Assembly: GCA_012729675.1 (NCBI GenBank)
Contig: JAAYCR010000025.1
Span: forward strand, 1-64,000
DNA from: Phycisphaerae bacterium
GTDB taxonomy: Bacteria; Planctomycetota; Phycisphaerae; Sedimentisphaerales; Anaerohalosphaeraceae
Direction of reading: 5' to 3'
Length of the DNA: 64,000 nucleotides
Positions 1 through 8,658 of this stretch are shown one piece after another. The position numbers and the translations under genes were made by a program. Under the pieces are notes generated by a model. The model was not told where the DNA came from. It ran no database searches and worked only from the letters and a program-made list of their open reading frames with translations. The first letter of the stretch is position 1. Every line of letters begins with the position of its first letter.

Positions 1-95
1 GCATCGTCTGGGACGATCTGACACAACACTTAAAGAAGCTGTCCAGTGGAACACAAATTGTCAAAGAGCTTGGGCGACTACTGATCGCCGCATAA
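1..95 (+). CDS. C-terminal end of an unidentified protein (5' end outside window)
   Basis: An open frame runs from the window edge to a TAA at 93-95 and encodes about 30 residues containing IVWDDLTQHLKKL and ending GRLLIAA. It overlaps the 3' end of the convergent methyltransferase gene by 18 bases. The neighbour suggests a restriction-modification partner such as an endonuclease, but the visible residues do not identify a family. The fragment is short enough that it could be a chance open frame. Confidence 0.4.
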   Translation, partial: IVWDDLTQHLKKLSSGTQIVKELGRLLIAA

Positions 96-1277
96 ATCTA
101 TGTTTAAAAAATCAGTCAACTTGAGTACATAATACGTTTGATCTGTAGGAGGAGAACTAAGTCTCAGTGTGGCTCCGTCATTAAGTTTTGTCACTTCGCT
201 CCTTTTACCATTTGCGTTGACCTGAATTTGCGGCGGATATTTCTTTGTTGCTGTGCCGAACCAAGTTTTCGTCATACCGATAATCTCAAACTGATCGGGA
301 TTATATTTGTCCAAAAAAGTAATCGGCACGCCCATAACGCCGTCGTAGTCGCTCGGGATTGCGTCAGTAAACGGCACCTCTATGGCATTATAATTGTCGT
401 AATTGTCATATTTTCTTTTGCCTTTAACCTCTTTATGTTTGCTGTACTTCAAATTTTCTTTCATCGTCATAAGCGGCAATGGCTGGTGACGCCTTCCGTG
501 GTCGAGATTGGTGAACCAACGAACGCCTTTTATGCGCAAGAATTTCCTTCCTTCATTGTCCACCCTCCATCCGGCCGCAGCAATTGGGTAGCTATCCGGT
601 ACTTCAAATTCACGATCACCGCTGGAGATGCTTGGCCCAAACCACATTTTGTTTTCCATTATTATTGGAAAAACTTCTTTGTAGGTAATCGCGTTCATAT
701 TGCCGATAATGACAAATTTTTTGTTGAAGTCAAAAAGTTGATTAATGTATTCGCGAAACAGACTGAACGGCGGATTTGTTACGATGATATCTGATTGTTT
801 AAGAAGGGCTATACATTCAGCGCTGCGAAAGTCGCCGTCGCCTTCAAGCGGCGACCATTCGTTGTGTTTGTTTGCCTTTAACTGTTTCGCAACATCCTTT
901 AAGTTGAACTCACCGTCACTGTCTATGTCATGCACGTTGTTGATGATGAACTTGTTAGCGGTAACCTTGGGGCGACCTTTTGGCTTTGCGGGTTTATCAT
1001 TTTCGCAAAACAATTCCAACTGTGTATTGGCTATGGGTGAGGGTTTGTAGCTGGTGGTGATAAGCTGTTTCAAACCGAGTTTTTTGAAATTGAGCACGAA
1101 ATAGCGAAAGAAATTGCTCTCGTATGGATCGTCGCAGTTGCAGTACACCACCTTGCCGCGGAAAACATCGGGGTCGTAGTCCAGGTACGCTTCAATCTCT
1201 TTCTGAATATCACCGAACTGGGTATAAAACTCGTCGTTCTTTGCCCTCTTGGCGCTCGTAAGATTCTTGTTTGCCAT
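78..1277 (-). CDS. EcoRI-type adenine-specific DNA methyltransferase
   Basis: This 399-residue protein should transfer a methyl group from S-adenosylmethionine to adenine N6 in a specific DNA site. The amino-methyltransferase motif NPPF is at about residues 168-171, followed by FVIIGNMNAI; the N-terminal block SAKRAKNDEFYTQ is typical of the EcoRI methylase family, and the length fits. An in-frame ATG lies 14 codons upstream (1319), but the ATG at 1277 is preceded by AGGAAAG at good spacing and starts the conserved region, so I chose it. The gene is clearly AT-richer than the rest of the window, which suggests horizontal transfer. No cognate endonuclease is identifiable here; it may be the convergent gene that leaves the window at the left edge, or the enzyme may be an orphan. 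Confidence 0.88.
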   Translation of the reverse strand: MANKNLTSAKRAKNDEFYTQFGDIQKEIEAYLDYDPDVFRGKVVYCNCDDPYESNFFRYFVLNFKKLGLKQLITTSYKPSPIANTQLELFCENDKPAKPKGRPKVTANKFIINNVHDIDSDGEFNLKDVAKQLKANKHNEWSPLEGDGDFRSAECIALLKQSDIIVTNPPFSLFREYINQLFDFNKKFVIIGNMNAITYKEVFPIIMENKMWFGPSISSGDREFEVPDSYPIAAAGWRVDNEGRKFLRIKGVRWFTNLDHGRRHQPLPLMTMKENLKYSKHKEVKGKRKYDNYDNYNAIEVPFTDAIPSDYDGVMGVPITFLDKYNPDQFEIIGMTKTWFGTATKKYPPQIQVNANGKRSEVTKLNDGATLRLSSPPTDQTYYVLKLTDFLNIDLCGDQ

Positions 1278-1999
1278 GTTCTTTCCTGTTACATCGTTAT
1301 CATTCTCATGCCCCAACAATGATTGGACAGGCCGTAACCGCGTTAGTTAGTGTCTGAAAAAATTTGGCGTGTGATGATGGAATGCGCAAAAAAAGAGGGC
1401 ACCGCTACATCGTGCCCTACCAGGGACCGCCAGATCCCACAGGAAACACGCAAGCAGTGCCCCGTTTGGGGCACTGACTCCTTTGCGCGTTTTCCTGTTT
1501 TCAAAACTGGCGGTTTTGGTAGGAACGCCAAAAGTTCAGTGAACTTTCAAGTTATATTTTTATTGTCTTACTGTTTTTTCCGTTATGCTCTCTAAAAATT
1601 CTTATCAATTGATCCACAATCCGCGTCCATCCGCGAAATCCGTGGTTAAAATCCAGACCCTTTTTACCCGATAGCCCGCCATTAATCAACCCCCCCGCCA
1701 AAATTCTCAACCATTTTCACCTTGGATCACACATTTTTTATATTCTCTCCTCAATCTATCCTGTTATCCCGTCTAAAAAACCCGTTAATCTCTGTCTAAC
1801 CGTACTTTTCCTTGGAACAGGCATCGGTTAACGCTATACTGCCCACTGCCGGGGCGGTCGGCGGTTGAAACTGACCTGTCATTGCATATAGTAATTCGAT
1901 AAATTGAAGTGTTGAGGATAATACATCCGGCGAAGTTGCTTGTCGTCCCTTGAGGACGGAGTGGATTGACGAAAGACCCAATGGGGCAAGGTTGTATCG
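1278..1999. other. Gene-free gap with inverted repeats and a phrase-like repeat
   Basis: No convincing gene is seen in these 720 bases; short frames on both strands lack ribosome-binding sites and recognisable sequence. The gap holds a 108-base imperfect inverted repeat (1416-1523), a short palindrome AAAGTTCA-G-TGAACTTT (1531-1547), and a phrase near 1620-1652 (TCCGCGAAATCCGTGGTT) of the word-like type found in other gaps of this window. The base composition shifts from AT-rich next to the methyltransferase to GC-rich near 2000. Confidence 0.6.
1416..1523. repeat. 108-base imperfect inverted repeat (long hairpin)
   Basis: The left arm begins CCTACCA and continues ACCGCCAG, CAGGAAA, CGCAA and CAGTGCCCC. 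The reverse complement of the right arm reads the same blocks in the same order with small spacing differences. The centre is a perfect 9-bp stem, CAGTGCCCC (1455-1463) against GGGGCACTG (1468-1476), with loop GTTT. This could be a miniature mobile element, a structured RNA or a terminator; no T-run follows it. Confidence 0.75.
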
Positions 2000-2968
2000 A
2001 TGGTGATATTGGCGGGTATTGATGAGGCGGGGTATGGGCCGCTGCTGGGGCCGCTGGTGGTGTCGGCGGCGGCACTGGAGCTGCCGGAGGAGGTGCTGCG
2101 CTCGGATTTGTGGCAGCTATTGGGCAAGGCCGTGGCGAAGGAGAAAAAGCATCTGAAAGGTCGCCTGTTGATTACCGACAGTAAAAAGGCCTATACGCCG
2201 GCCGTCGGGGTCGGGCATCTGCGGCGAACGGTCTTGGCGGCGCTGGCGACGGCCGACCCGGCGGCGGCGCATCCGCAGACCGCGGCCGAACTGCTGGGGC
2301 GGCTGTCTCCGGCGGTAGTCGAGCGACTGACGGAGTACCCGTGGCATCGCAATGTCGATGACCTGCCGCTGGGCGAGAATCCGCAGGCGGTCGATGTGAC
2401 AGCGGCGATGCTGCGGCGAAGTCTGGACGAGCACAGGATGCGGCTGGTGTCGCTTTCGGCGCGGTGTCTGGATGTGGGGTTTTACAACCGTCGCGTGGAG
2501 GCGGTACGGAACAAGGCGAGGGTGCTGTTCGGGGAGTTGTGCGGGCTGATCGATGAGATCGTGCGCAGCGGCCAGGCCAAGGCGTTTCAGTTCATCATCG
2601 ACCGGCAAGGGGGGCGCGTCAATTATCATCAGAAATTGCTGCGGATGTTCCCGGATGCCGAGCTGACCATCATCCGGCAGGACGAGAAGATGAGTTCGTA
2701 TGAGATGGGGCTGGGCGGCAAATCCGTTCGCATTCACTTTGCGGCCGGTGCGGACGGGCGTTTCTTGCCGGTCTGTCTGGCCTCGATGGTCAGCAAATAC
2801 ATCCGCGAGGTGCTGATGGAGTCCCAGAATGCGTTTTTCGGCCGGATGTGCCAAACGCTGCGGCCGACTGCCGGGTATTGGCAGGACGGACAGCGATTTG
2901 TCAGGGATCTGGCAGAACAGTTGCCGGATTTTGTCTATGACCCGAAAAAGTTTATCCGCGTACAATAA
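2000..2968 (+). CDS. RNase HII-like protein (long variant)
   Basis: The N-terminus GIDEAGYGPLLGPLV (residues 6-20) matches the active-site motif of type 2 RNase H, which removes ribonucleotides from DNA and RNA primers. Asp8 and Glu9 are the first acidic pair, and TDSKK (59-63) corresponds to the second conserved Asp. IIDRQGG (around Asp201) and LASMVSKYIRE (260-270) resemble later conserved blocks. At 322 residues it is about 100 longer than ordinary RNase HII, with the extra length between the first and third motifs, and Tyr12 replaces the usual Arg of the DEAGRG motif. It may therefore be a divergent paralogue with altered substrate choice. An AAGG lies upstream of the ATG; GTG one codon later is an alternative start. 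Confidence 0.72.
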   Translation: MVILAGIDEAGYGPLLGPLVVSAAALELPEEVLRSDLWQLLGKAVAKEKKHLKGRLLITDSKKAYTPAVGVGHLRRTVLAALATADPAAAHPQTAAELLGRLSPAVVERLTEYPWHRNVDDLPLGENPQAVDVTAAMLRRSLDEHRMRLVSLSARCLDVGFYNRRVEAVRNKARVLFGELCGLIDEIVRSGQAKAFQFIIDRQGGRVNYHQKLLRMFPDAELTIIRQDEKMSSYEMGLGGKSVRIHFAAGADGRFLPVCLASMVSKYIREVLMESQNAFFGRMCQTLRPTAGYWQDGQRFVRDLAEQLPDFVYDPKKFIRVQ

Positions 2969-3122
2969 ATATTTCTCATTTCTGGCGACACCAAGGAAGT
3001 TTTTTTCGGACGTGGAAGACTTTTTTGCCGATTCGTTCGGTTTTTGTCAGGTTCCGAGTCGCCAATTGCCGATAGTAGAGGAGAAAACAAGACGGATCGT
3101 TTGAGACTATGGATGGCCAATT

Positions 3123-3665
3123 ATGGATACTGGAAATTCAAGATTTAAAGCTACGCCTTTGTGTCAGTTCGGGCCAGGCGGCGACTTTGTGCAAAGCTGG
3201 CACGGCTCGGCCGTGAGTGAATCGGATTCAACGTCCGGTTCGCCGCTGAGTCGCGTGCTGACAACGATTGCCGAGTTGCTGGGGGTAACGATTCAGCCGG
3301 AGATATTGTCCGAAATCGCCTGCGTGCTGCCGCAGGACGCAGCCGCCCCCCCCGCCGCAACGGATGCCGCTTCGGTACAGTGTAAAAAGGAGACCACTCA
3401 AGATGCCGACCCAAACCGAAACCAACGCCATCACGCCGCGTCAACTGGATGTGCTGATGCGGATCGAGGCCTTTCAAACCAGCCGCTGTTATTCGGCGAC
3501 GATTGGGGAATTGGCCGAGACGTTAAACGTAAGTCGAGCCACGGTGTTCGAACACGTCGCGGCGCTGCGCGAAAAAAACCTCATCACGCAGTCGAACGGC
3601 AAGGCACGCTGTTTGCAATTAACGGCACGGGGAAACCGGTTCATCGAAAAGGCTCGGCGGCTTGA
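3123..3665 (+). CDS. Possible hypothetical protein upstream of and overlapping lexA
   Basis: A 180-codon frame opens at 3123. Its first 90 codons or so look like coding sequence (third positions become GC-rich; peptide VLTTIAELLGVTIQPEILSE), but from 3403 it overlaps lexA in another frame for over 260 bases, where its sequence reads like out-of-frame translation. A run of eight C at about 3346-3353 lies just before. One extra C would end the frame at a TAA (3382-3384) immediately before the lexA ribosome-binding site; one fewer would join it to the lexA frame. The likeliest reading is a small gene of roughly 87 codons with a frameshift, or no gene at all. No homologue is recognised. Confidence 0.28.
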   Translation: MDTGNSRFKATPLCQFGPGGDFVQSWHGSAVSESDSTSGSPLSRVLTTIAELLGVTIQPEILSEIACVLPQDAAAPPAATDAASVQCKKETTQDADPNRNQRHHAASTGCADADRGLSNQPLLFGDDWGIGRDVKRKSSHGVRTRRGAARKKPHHAVERQGTLFAINGTGKPVHRKGSAA

Positions 3666-4098
3666 GTCGAAATCGACCGAGCCGGACGCGCCGACGACCT
3701 TTGCGACCGATGACGGTTGGATGCTGGCCGGGCGGGTGTGCGCCGGTTACGGCATTGAGGCCGTAGAAACGCCGCAGACCTTTTCGATGGCGGCGATCTT
3801 CGGCCAGGGCATGGGGCTGTTCGTGCTTGAGGTCGTCGGCAGCAGTATGAAGGACGCCGGGATATTCGACGGAGATTATATTATCTGTCGCCCTGCGGCG
3901 ACGGCCGAAAACGGCCAGATTGTCGTTGCGCTGTTGGAAGGACGGATGGCCACGTTGAAACGCTTCTATAAAGACAGCAAAGCGATCCGCTTGCAGCCGG
4001 CCAATGACGCCTTTGAGCCGATGTTGGCGCGGGACTGTACGATTCAGGCGGTGGTGACGGGAGTAATTCGAAAGTTCCAACGCGATAGAGGCTTCTGA
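3403..4098 (+). CDS. lexA: LexA repressor (SOS response)
   Basis: The 231-residue protein has an N-terminal winged helix (about residues 10-75, including TIGELAETLNVSRATVFEHV) and a C-terminal S24 peptidase domain. RecA-stimulated self-cleavage would occur at Ala114-Gly115 (VCAGYG), using Ser148 in VVGSSMKDAGI and Lys186 in ATLKRF. It should repress DNA-repair genes until DNA damage. The ATG at 3403 has AAGGAG twelve bases upstream; an upstream ATG at 3364 in the same frame lacks a site. The stop codon overlaps the next start (TGATG at 4096-4100), so the ABC ATPase gene is translationally coupled, an unusual partner for lexA. A second S24 regulator lies at 25.4 kb. Confidence 0.88.
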   Translation: MPTQTETNAITPRQLDVLMRIEAFQTSRCYSATIGELAETLNVSRATVFEHVAALREKNLITQSNGKARCLQLTARGNRFIEKARRLESKSTEPDAPTTFATDDGWMLAGRVCAGYGIEAVETPQTFSMAAIFGQGMGLFVLEVVGSSMKDAGIFDGDYIICRPAATAENGQIVVALLEGRMATLKRFYKDSKAIRLQPANDAFEPMLARDCTIQAVVTGVIRKFQRDRGF

Positions 4099-4934
4099 TG
4101 GCACGAAAAACGGCACAGCCCGAAGACGGCATTCTGGTCACGCGAAATCTGGTCAAACGATTCGGCCAAGCGATGGTGCTGGATAACATCTCGCTGGCGA
4201 TTGAGGAAGGCAAGACGACCGTAATCATCGGCCCCAGCGGCTGCGGCAAGACTGTCTTTATGAAGCACTTGATTGTGCTGGAACGTCCATCTGCAGGCGA
4301 GGTGTTTTTTCACGGCAAACGGATCGACCATCTGCACGAACGCGACCTGGCCAAAATCCGGATGCAGTTCGGGTTTTGCTTTCAGATGAGCGCGCTGTTT
4401 GACAGCCTGACAGTCTATGAGAACATTGTGTTTCCGGTGCGTCAGCATTATAAGGCGGTCGATGAAAAGGCGCTGGATGAGTTGGTCAAGCAGAAACTGG
4501 CGATGGTGGGGATGGACGGCTACCAGCAGCACTACCCGGCCGAACTGTCCGGCGGCCAGAAAAAACGCGTTGCACTGGCCCGCGGCATCGCGCTGAACCC
4601 GGAGGTGATTCTCTACGACGAGCCGACGACGGGACTGGACCCGATTACCTCGGACGTGATTAACGAACTAATCCTCAAGCTCCAGCGGGAATTGAAAATC
4701 ACCAGCGTCGTCGTCACACACGATATGAACAGCGCCTACAAGATCGGCGACCGCATCATTATGTTCCACAAGGGCAAGATCATCGCCGACGGCGACGCCG
4801 AGCATATCCGCAACCACCCGCACGACGTGGTGCAGCAGTTTATTCAGGGCAAGGTGGGCGAAGCGGAGCTGGCGGCACTCCGGCTGGGCGGAACGCGGTT
4901 TGAGACGCAGTTTATGCCGGAAGACTTTCGTTAA
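4098..4934 (+). CDS. mlaF: MlaF-like ABC transporter ATP-binding protein
   Basis: This 278-residue ATPase has Walker A GPSGCGKT (45-52), Q-loop Gln96 in FCFQMSALFDSLTVYEN, signature LSGGQKKR (150-157), Walker B ILYDEPTTGLDP (171-182) and switch His208 (VVTHDM). The block around FQMSALFDSLTV is typical of MlaF/Ttg2A, the ATPase that drives phospholipid movement between inner and outer membrane with the permease MlaE. No mlaE or substrate-binding MlaD gene is next to it, so the partners must lie elsewhere. It starts inside the lexA stop codon. The next gene is convergent and only 17 bases away. Confidence 0.85.
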   Translation: MARKTAQPEDGILVTRNLVKRFGQAMVLDNISLAIEEGKTTVIIGPSGCGKTVFMKHLIVLERPSAGEVFFHGKRIDHLHERDLAKIRMQFGFCFQMSALFDSLTVYENIVFPVRQHYKAVDEKALDELVKQKLAMVGMDGYQQHYPAELSGGQKKRVALARGIALNPEVILYDEPTTGLDPITSDVINELILKLQRELKITSVVVTHDMNSAYKIGDRIIMFHKGKIIADGDAEHIRNHPHDVVQQFIQGKVGEAELAALRLGGTRFETQFMPEDFR

Positions 4935-4951
4935 ACCGGCGGCCTCCGCGG

Positions 4952-6193
4952 TCATTTCCCATCGGGCGCCGACGGGGTGTATGAGCCGAGGAGCATGGCC
5001 ATCCAGCGGGTTTCTTTGTTGGTTTGGAGGGCGATCTTGACCGTCATCGTCAGCGGCACGGACAGCAGCATCCCCATCGGGCCGAGCACCCACCCCCAGA
5101 AGATCAAGGAGACGAACACCACCAGCGGCGACAGTCCCAGACGCTGGCCCATCAGGCGAGGCTCAAGAAAGTTGCCGATGGAGACATTGATGACCATGTA
5201 CCCCAGAAACGTAAGCCCTGCCACAGACGGGCTGTGCTGGACAAGCGCCAGGATGATAGCAGGCACCGCGGCGATTATCGAGCCGACGTTCGGCACAAAA
5301 TTCAGCAAAAACGCGATCAGCCCCCACACGACCGGATAGCTGACATTCAAAATCATCAGCATGTTCATCACCAGCACGCCGGTCAGCAGGCTCACGGCCG
5401 TCTTAAGCGCAAGATAACGCTTGACGTTGTTGGCGATCTGGCAGAGGTTTTCGAACGCCTCTTGGGAGTTGATCGCCTCTCGAATCTTCGACGGCAGCGC
5501 GGAAGCCTCCATCAGAATAAACACCATCAGCAGGTAGATCAAAAAGCCGTTCTTGAGCAGCTTGAGCAACTGATCCAGCAGGTCGCGCATCACGTTGACC
5601 GCGGCAGGGACGTTAGAGCGAAGAAAATTTTTGATCGGTTCCTGCGGGGCCGTTCTCGGAAGGGGGGGGGGCGGTGCAGGGGCCGGCACCGGTTCCGAAG
5701 ACGCCTCGTCCTCTTCCTCGTCAGGCTCTTTTTCTTCGAACCAACTGAACACCCCTTGTTCATCGATCCATGTAATCAACCGGGTGCTGTGTTCGTCGAG
5801 GCGGGTGGCGTATTCGGGCAGTCTTCCAGTAAAATCGGTGATGGACGTAGCCAGAACGGTTCCAATCAGCAACCCGATGGCGAGAATGACCAGCGAAATA
5901 ATGAGAATGGCCAAAAAGGAGGGGATTCCGCGTTTTTTCATCCAGAACAGGGTAGGCGTACTGATAATGGCCAAAAATACTGCCAGCAGCAACGGAATGA
6001 CGATGTTGGATGCGGCCTTGATGCCCGCGATAACCACGACAAATGCCGCCGCGGAGATGAGGAATCGGCCGGAATGCGGGAGCATGCTCTCGCCAGGCGG
6101 CGCCAGCTGCTCACCGCTTTCAGGCGGATCCTGTTTGGGTGGTTGCCCGGTCATCTTTTCCGTTCGGGTTTTACGCTTGTTCTTCTTTTGCAC
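4952..6193 (-). CDS. AI-2E family (PerM-like) membrane transporter
   Basis: The 413-residue protein has the usual layout of this family: an N-terminal pair of membrane helices (about 45-90), a further hydrophobic segment after FLAILII, a charged extracytoplasmic stretch, then C-terminal helices with YPVVWGLIAFLLNFVPNVGSI-type sequence and a final LGPMGMLLSVPLT segment. Members export autoinducer-2 or other small solutes or ions. The central loop is low in complexity (acidic EEKEPDEEEDE, then PAPAPPPPLPR), and its proline run is encoded by a tract of ten identical bases (G on the plus strand near 5661-5670). The start is GTG at 6193; ATG at 6154 is an alternative with poor spacing to its purine-rich site. 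Confidence 0.82.
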   Translation of the reverse strand: MQKKNKRKTRTEKMTGQPPKQDPPESGEQLAPPGESMLPHSGRFLISAAAFVVVIAGIKAASNIVIPLLLAVFLAIISTPTLFWMKKRGIPSFLAILIISLVILAIGLLIGTVLATSITDFTGRLPEYATRLDEHSTRLITWIDEQGVFSWFEEKEPDEEEDEASSEPVPAPAPPPPLPRTAPQEPIKNFLRSNVPAAVNVMRDLLDQLLKLLKNGFLIYLLMVFILMEASALPSKIREAINSQEAFENLCQIANNVKRYLALKTAVSLLTGVLVMNMLMILNVSYPVVWGLIAFLLNFVPNVGSIIAAVPAIILALVQHSPSVAGLTFLGYMVINVSIGNFLEPRLMGQRLGLSPLVVFVSLIFWGWVLGPMGMLLSVPLTMTVKIALQTNKETRWMAMLLGSYTPSAPDGK

Positions 6194-6264
6194 AATGGCC
6201 GTATCTTACCCACCCAAAAGCCGCCGGTCAACTGAAATCCGGCGGATTGACCCAGCACACGAGA

Positions 6265-8658
6265 TCATTGCGGCAGAACAGACGTACTTGCCAGCGACAC
6301 CAGCAGTTCATAGGGGATTTGCCGGATCGCTTCCAGTTCATTCAACGCCCGTTCCGCCGCCTGCCGGACCGCTGCATCGGTATCCTGCGCCAGGGTCTTT
6401 AACAAAGCCACCCGTTCGGGGGCAGGGGTTTCGCGAAGATAATGAATACCGAGAATCTTTAGATCGGCGTCGTTCTGCTCGGCAAAATAGGCCGCAACGT
6501 CCTCGCGATCACGCTGGGAAACATACTGGTCTATGATCGACCGGATCCGGTCCAATCTGTTCTGTTTCTCTTTCGGCTCCGATGACAGGAACGCCGTCGT
6601 CGCCGTATCGTCACCTAAACAGATCAGGTAGTTTTCAAACTCCTCAATAAACCACTCCTGTTCGTAGCGAATCTGATCGTTCCGTTTGTTCAGATCGTTA
6701 AGGATATACCGAGCCAGGGGAAGTAATCTCTGACGGGGAATTTCCCGGAGGATGCCGATCAATTGGCTGGGATAGTCGATTTGATCAAGATTGATTTTTT
6801 CCCAGCAGTCGATATACATTTGATCCGTCGCAAGGTCGCCCATACGAGCCAGATACTGAAACCGTTTTTGCAATTTGCTCTCCTCTCTGGAAGGAAAAGA
6901 ACTGTCGATGGCTGCGGATAATTCCGGCCAGTATTGAACAGCCAAACTTTTTTGCCCCCGTTCAAGATCGGAAAATACAAACTCCGGCGGAGATTTTTCA
7001 TGATTGTGCATACTGGTCGTCATAAGCTTTGCCATCTGAAGTGTAATATCCGAATGTTTTTGCCGAAACTCTTTTCCGGCGGGCGTATCCAACTGCACCA
7101 GATGGTATATCCACTTGTTCACATACTGGCCTTCGGTGTACTCTCGGTCCTCATAATCAAGCCCCATGCCTTTAAGCCGTGGTTCCCGGTGAAACTGCCG
7201 CAGCAGGTACTCTTCCAAAAGACTGCCGCCGAGACTTGCGGCGGCCCCAACATCGCCGCGATAAGCGATATAAAGCGGCGCAATTTCCGTTTCAATCAGA
7301 TTATCCCGGTGGGGCTGTTCGGCGTCCAGCTTCTTATCCCATAAATGCAGCGCATGGCGAATCACCGAAACCGAAGCAGGCACCGGTTTATAAAACTCAT
7401 TTTTAGGATCGTGGTTGTAGGTCCAGTACTCATCGTATTCATGGCTCCCACTCTTTGAACTATACAGACTGCGTCCGCTCTTAAGCGCCTTGCTGTAATC
7501 CGCCACCAGCCGGTTCACGTCCAGCATATCGAAAATCAACCCCATCTCCCAGCCCTCAACGCCGCCGGCGTCGTATCGCATCGCGGCATCCGCTTCGTTA
7601 CAAATTCGCTCAAAAACAGCTTGGGCCGTTTGCCGGTCAACGGCGGTAAAACCGTATTTCAAGCGAGCCGCGGCATCCATCACCTTCACAAAACCAGGCT
7701 CGTCTTTGGCCAGTCGGCGCAATGTCCATAAATCGCCTTCATCGAACGTTGAATAGGCCTGCCACCATTCGGAATCAACGGTGTAATTGCTTAATCGTGC
7801 TTTCTGGAGCAGCGATTCAAAGCGTCTGTTATCTTCTTGTATCAGCTTCTCACGATCGGGAAAATAACCCCCAAAACTGTATTCATACTGCCGGTACCAC
7901 CTGCCGCCGCCGCCACCGCCGCCGCCGAGTCTACTTTCAGCCCATTGGTCATTGAATTTAATCTTGGCATAGTATTGCTGGTTGTCTGCTACATACGAAT
8001 GACGCGAACCGCCAAGGTTTTTCGTTTCCCAAAAGGTAAATTGAAACCAGGGTTCGGCAGGCTGTCGGCTGTTTTCATCCTTATACCCTTCCGGCGGTTC
8101 GGCCATAAACGGTACTTTTTCCCTGAATTCGTCCCACGTGATCGTCAGCGGCATTTTGCCCAGATAGACATTGTTAATCCAGAGTTCTTCGCCGCCGGCG
8201 AATTTACCGCTCATCCGAAACGTATGTTCCACCTTGGGCGCAAACATCGCTTCCGGCAATACCCTTTCCATTAGACCGCTATCCGGGATAAATCCATACC
8301 CCGCCATCACAATCGCGGCCAGGACGATCCCGAAGCTTGCTCGCCAATAGGTTATCGCCACACAACCGAGTAATAACAGTAAGGCTGTCACCGCAACGAT
8401 TATCTGGACGCGCGCAAGTCCATGCGGAAGCAGAGACAGATTCTGCGGTATGCCATAGGTGGTGGCCGCGGTGAAGAGATAGAACGCCCCCGCGATACAC
8501 AGCAGGACAATGCATTCGGCGATGCGGCTGATGCGGCTGCCGGCCGGCGCCGTCGCGGCGACGAAGTTTTTGTGTCTTGAGCGTGTAAACCCCAGCACGC
8601 GCAAACCGACAAGCACAACAACCGGAAGACCGATCAAAAGGATAAAAATATGCATCAT
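6265..8658 (-). CDS. Membrane-anchored HEAT-repeat protein of an ABC transporter operon
   Basis: The 797-residue protein begins with four hydrophobic helices in the first 150 residues (for example IFILLIGLPVVVLVGL and VQIIVAVTALLLLLG). A large soluble region follows, containing a run of eight glycines encoded by GCC-type triplets (plus strand about 7902-7927). The C-terminus has helical repeats typical of HEAT modules (ERVALLKTLAQDTDAAVRQAAERALNEL-like pattern). The ATG at 8658 has GGAGGT at ideal spacing and overlaps the stop of the upstream permease gene (ATGA), so it is the fourth gene of the GntR/ABC operon. It is probably an accessory or substrate-sensing subunit; no enzymatic motif is recognised. 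Confidence 0.75.
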   Translation of the reverse strand: MMHIFILLIGLPVVVLVGLRVLGFTRSRHKNFVAATAPAGSRISRIAECIVLLCIAGAFYLFTAATTYGIPQNLSLLPHGLARVQIIVAVTALLLLLGCVAITYWRASFGIVLAAIVMAGYGFIPDSGLMERVLPEAMFAPKVEHTFRMSGKFAGGEELWINNVYLGKMPLTITWDEFREKVPFMAEPPEGYKDENSRQPAEPWFQFTFWETKNLGGSRHSYVADNQQYYAKIKFNDQWAESRLGGGGGGGGRWYRQYEYSFGGYFPDREKLIQEDNRRFESLLQKARLSNYTVDSEWWQAYSTFDEGDLWTLRRLAKDEPGFVKVMDAAARLKYGFTAVDRQTAQAVFERICNEADAAMRYDAGGVEGWEMGLIFDMLDVNRLVADYSKALKSGRSLYSSKSGSHEYDEYWTYNHDPKNEFYKPVPASVSVIRHALHLWDKKLDAEQPHRDNLIETEIAPLYIAYRGDVGAAASLGGSLLEEYLLRQFHREPRLKGMGLDYEDREYTEGQYVNKWIYHLVQLDTPAGKEFRQKHSDITLQMAKLMTTSMHNHEKSPPEFVFSDLERGQKSLAVQYWPELSAAIDSSFPSREESKLQKRFQYLARMGDLATDQMYIDCWEKINLDQIDYPSQLIGILREIPRQRLLPLARYILNDLNKRNDQIRYEQEWFIEEFENYLICLGDDTATTAFLSSEPKEKQNRLDRIRSIIDQYVSQRDREDVAAYFAEQNDADLKILGIHYLRETPAPERVALLKTLAQDTDAAVRQAAERALNELEAIRQIPYELLVSLASTSVLPQ

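Noticed and set aside
138-1050. Plus-strand open frames of up to 218 codons opposite the methyltransferase
   Set aside because: They are antisense shadows of a clearly conserved minus-strand gene and have no ribosome-binding sites.
5024-6536. Long plus-strand frames (up to 403 codons) opposite the AI-2E transporter gene
   Set aside because: They lie antisense to the real gene, are rich in His, Gln and Arg as typical of antisense reading in GC-rich DNA, and match no family.
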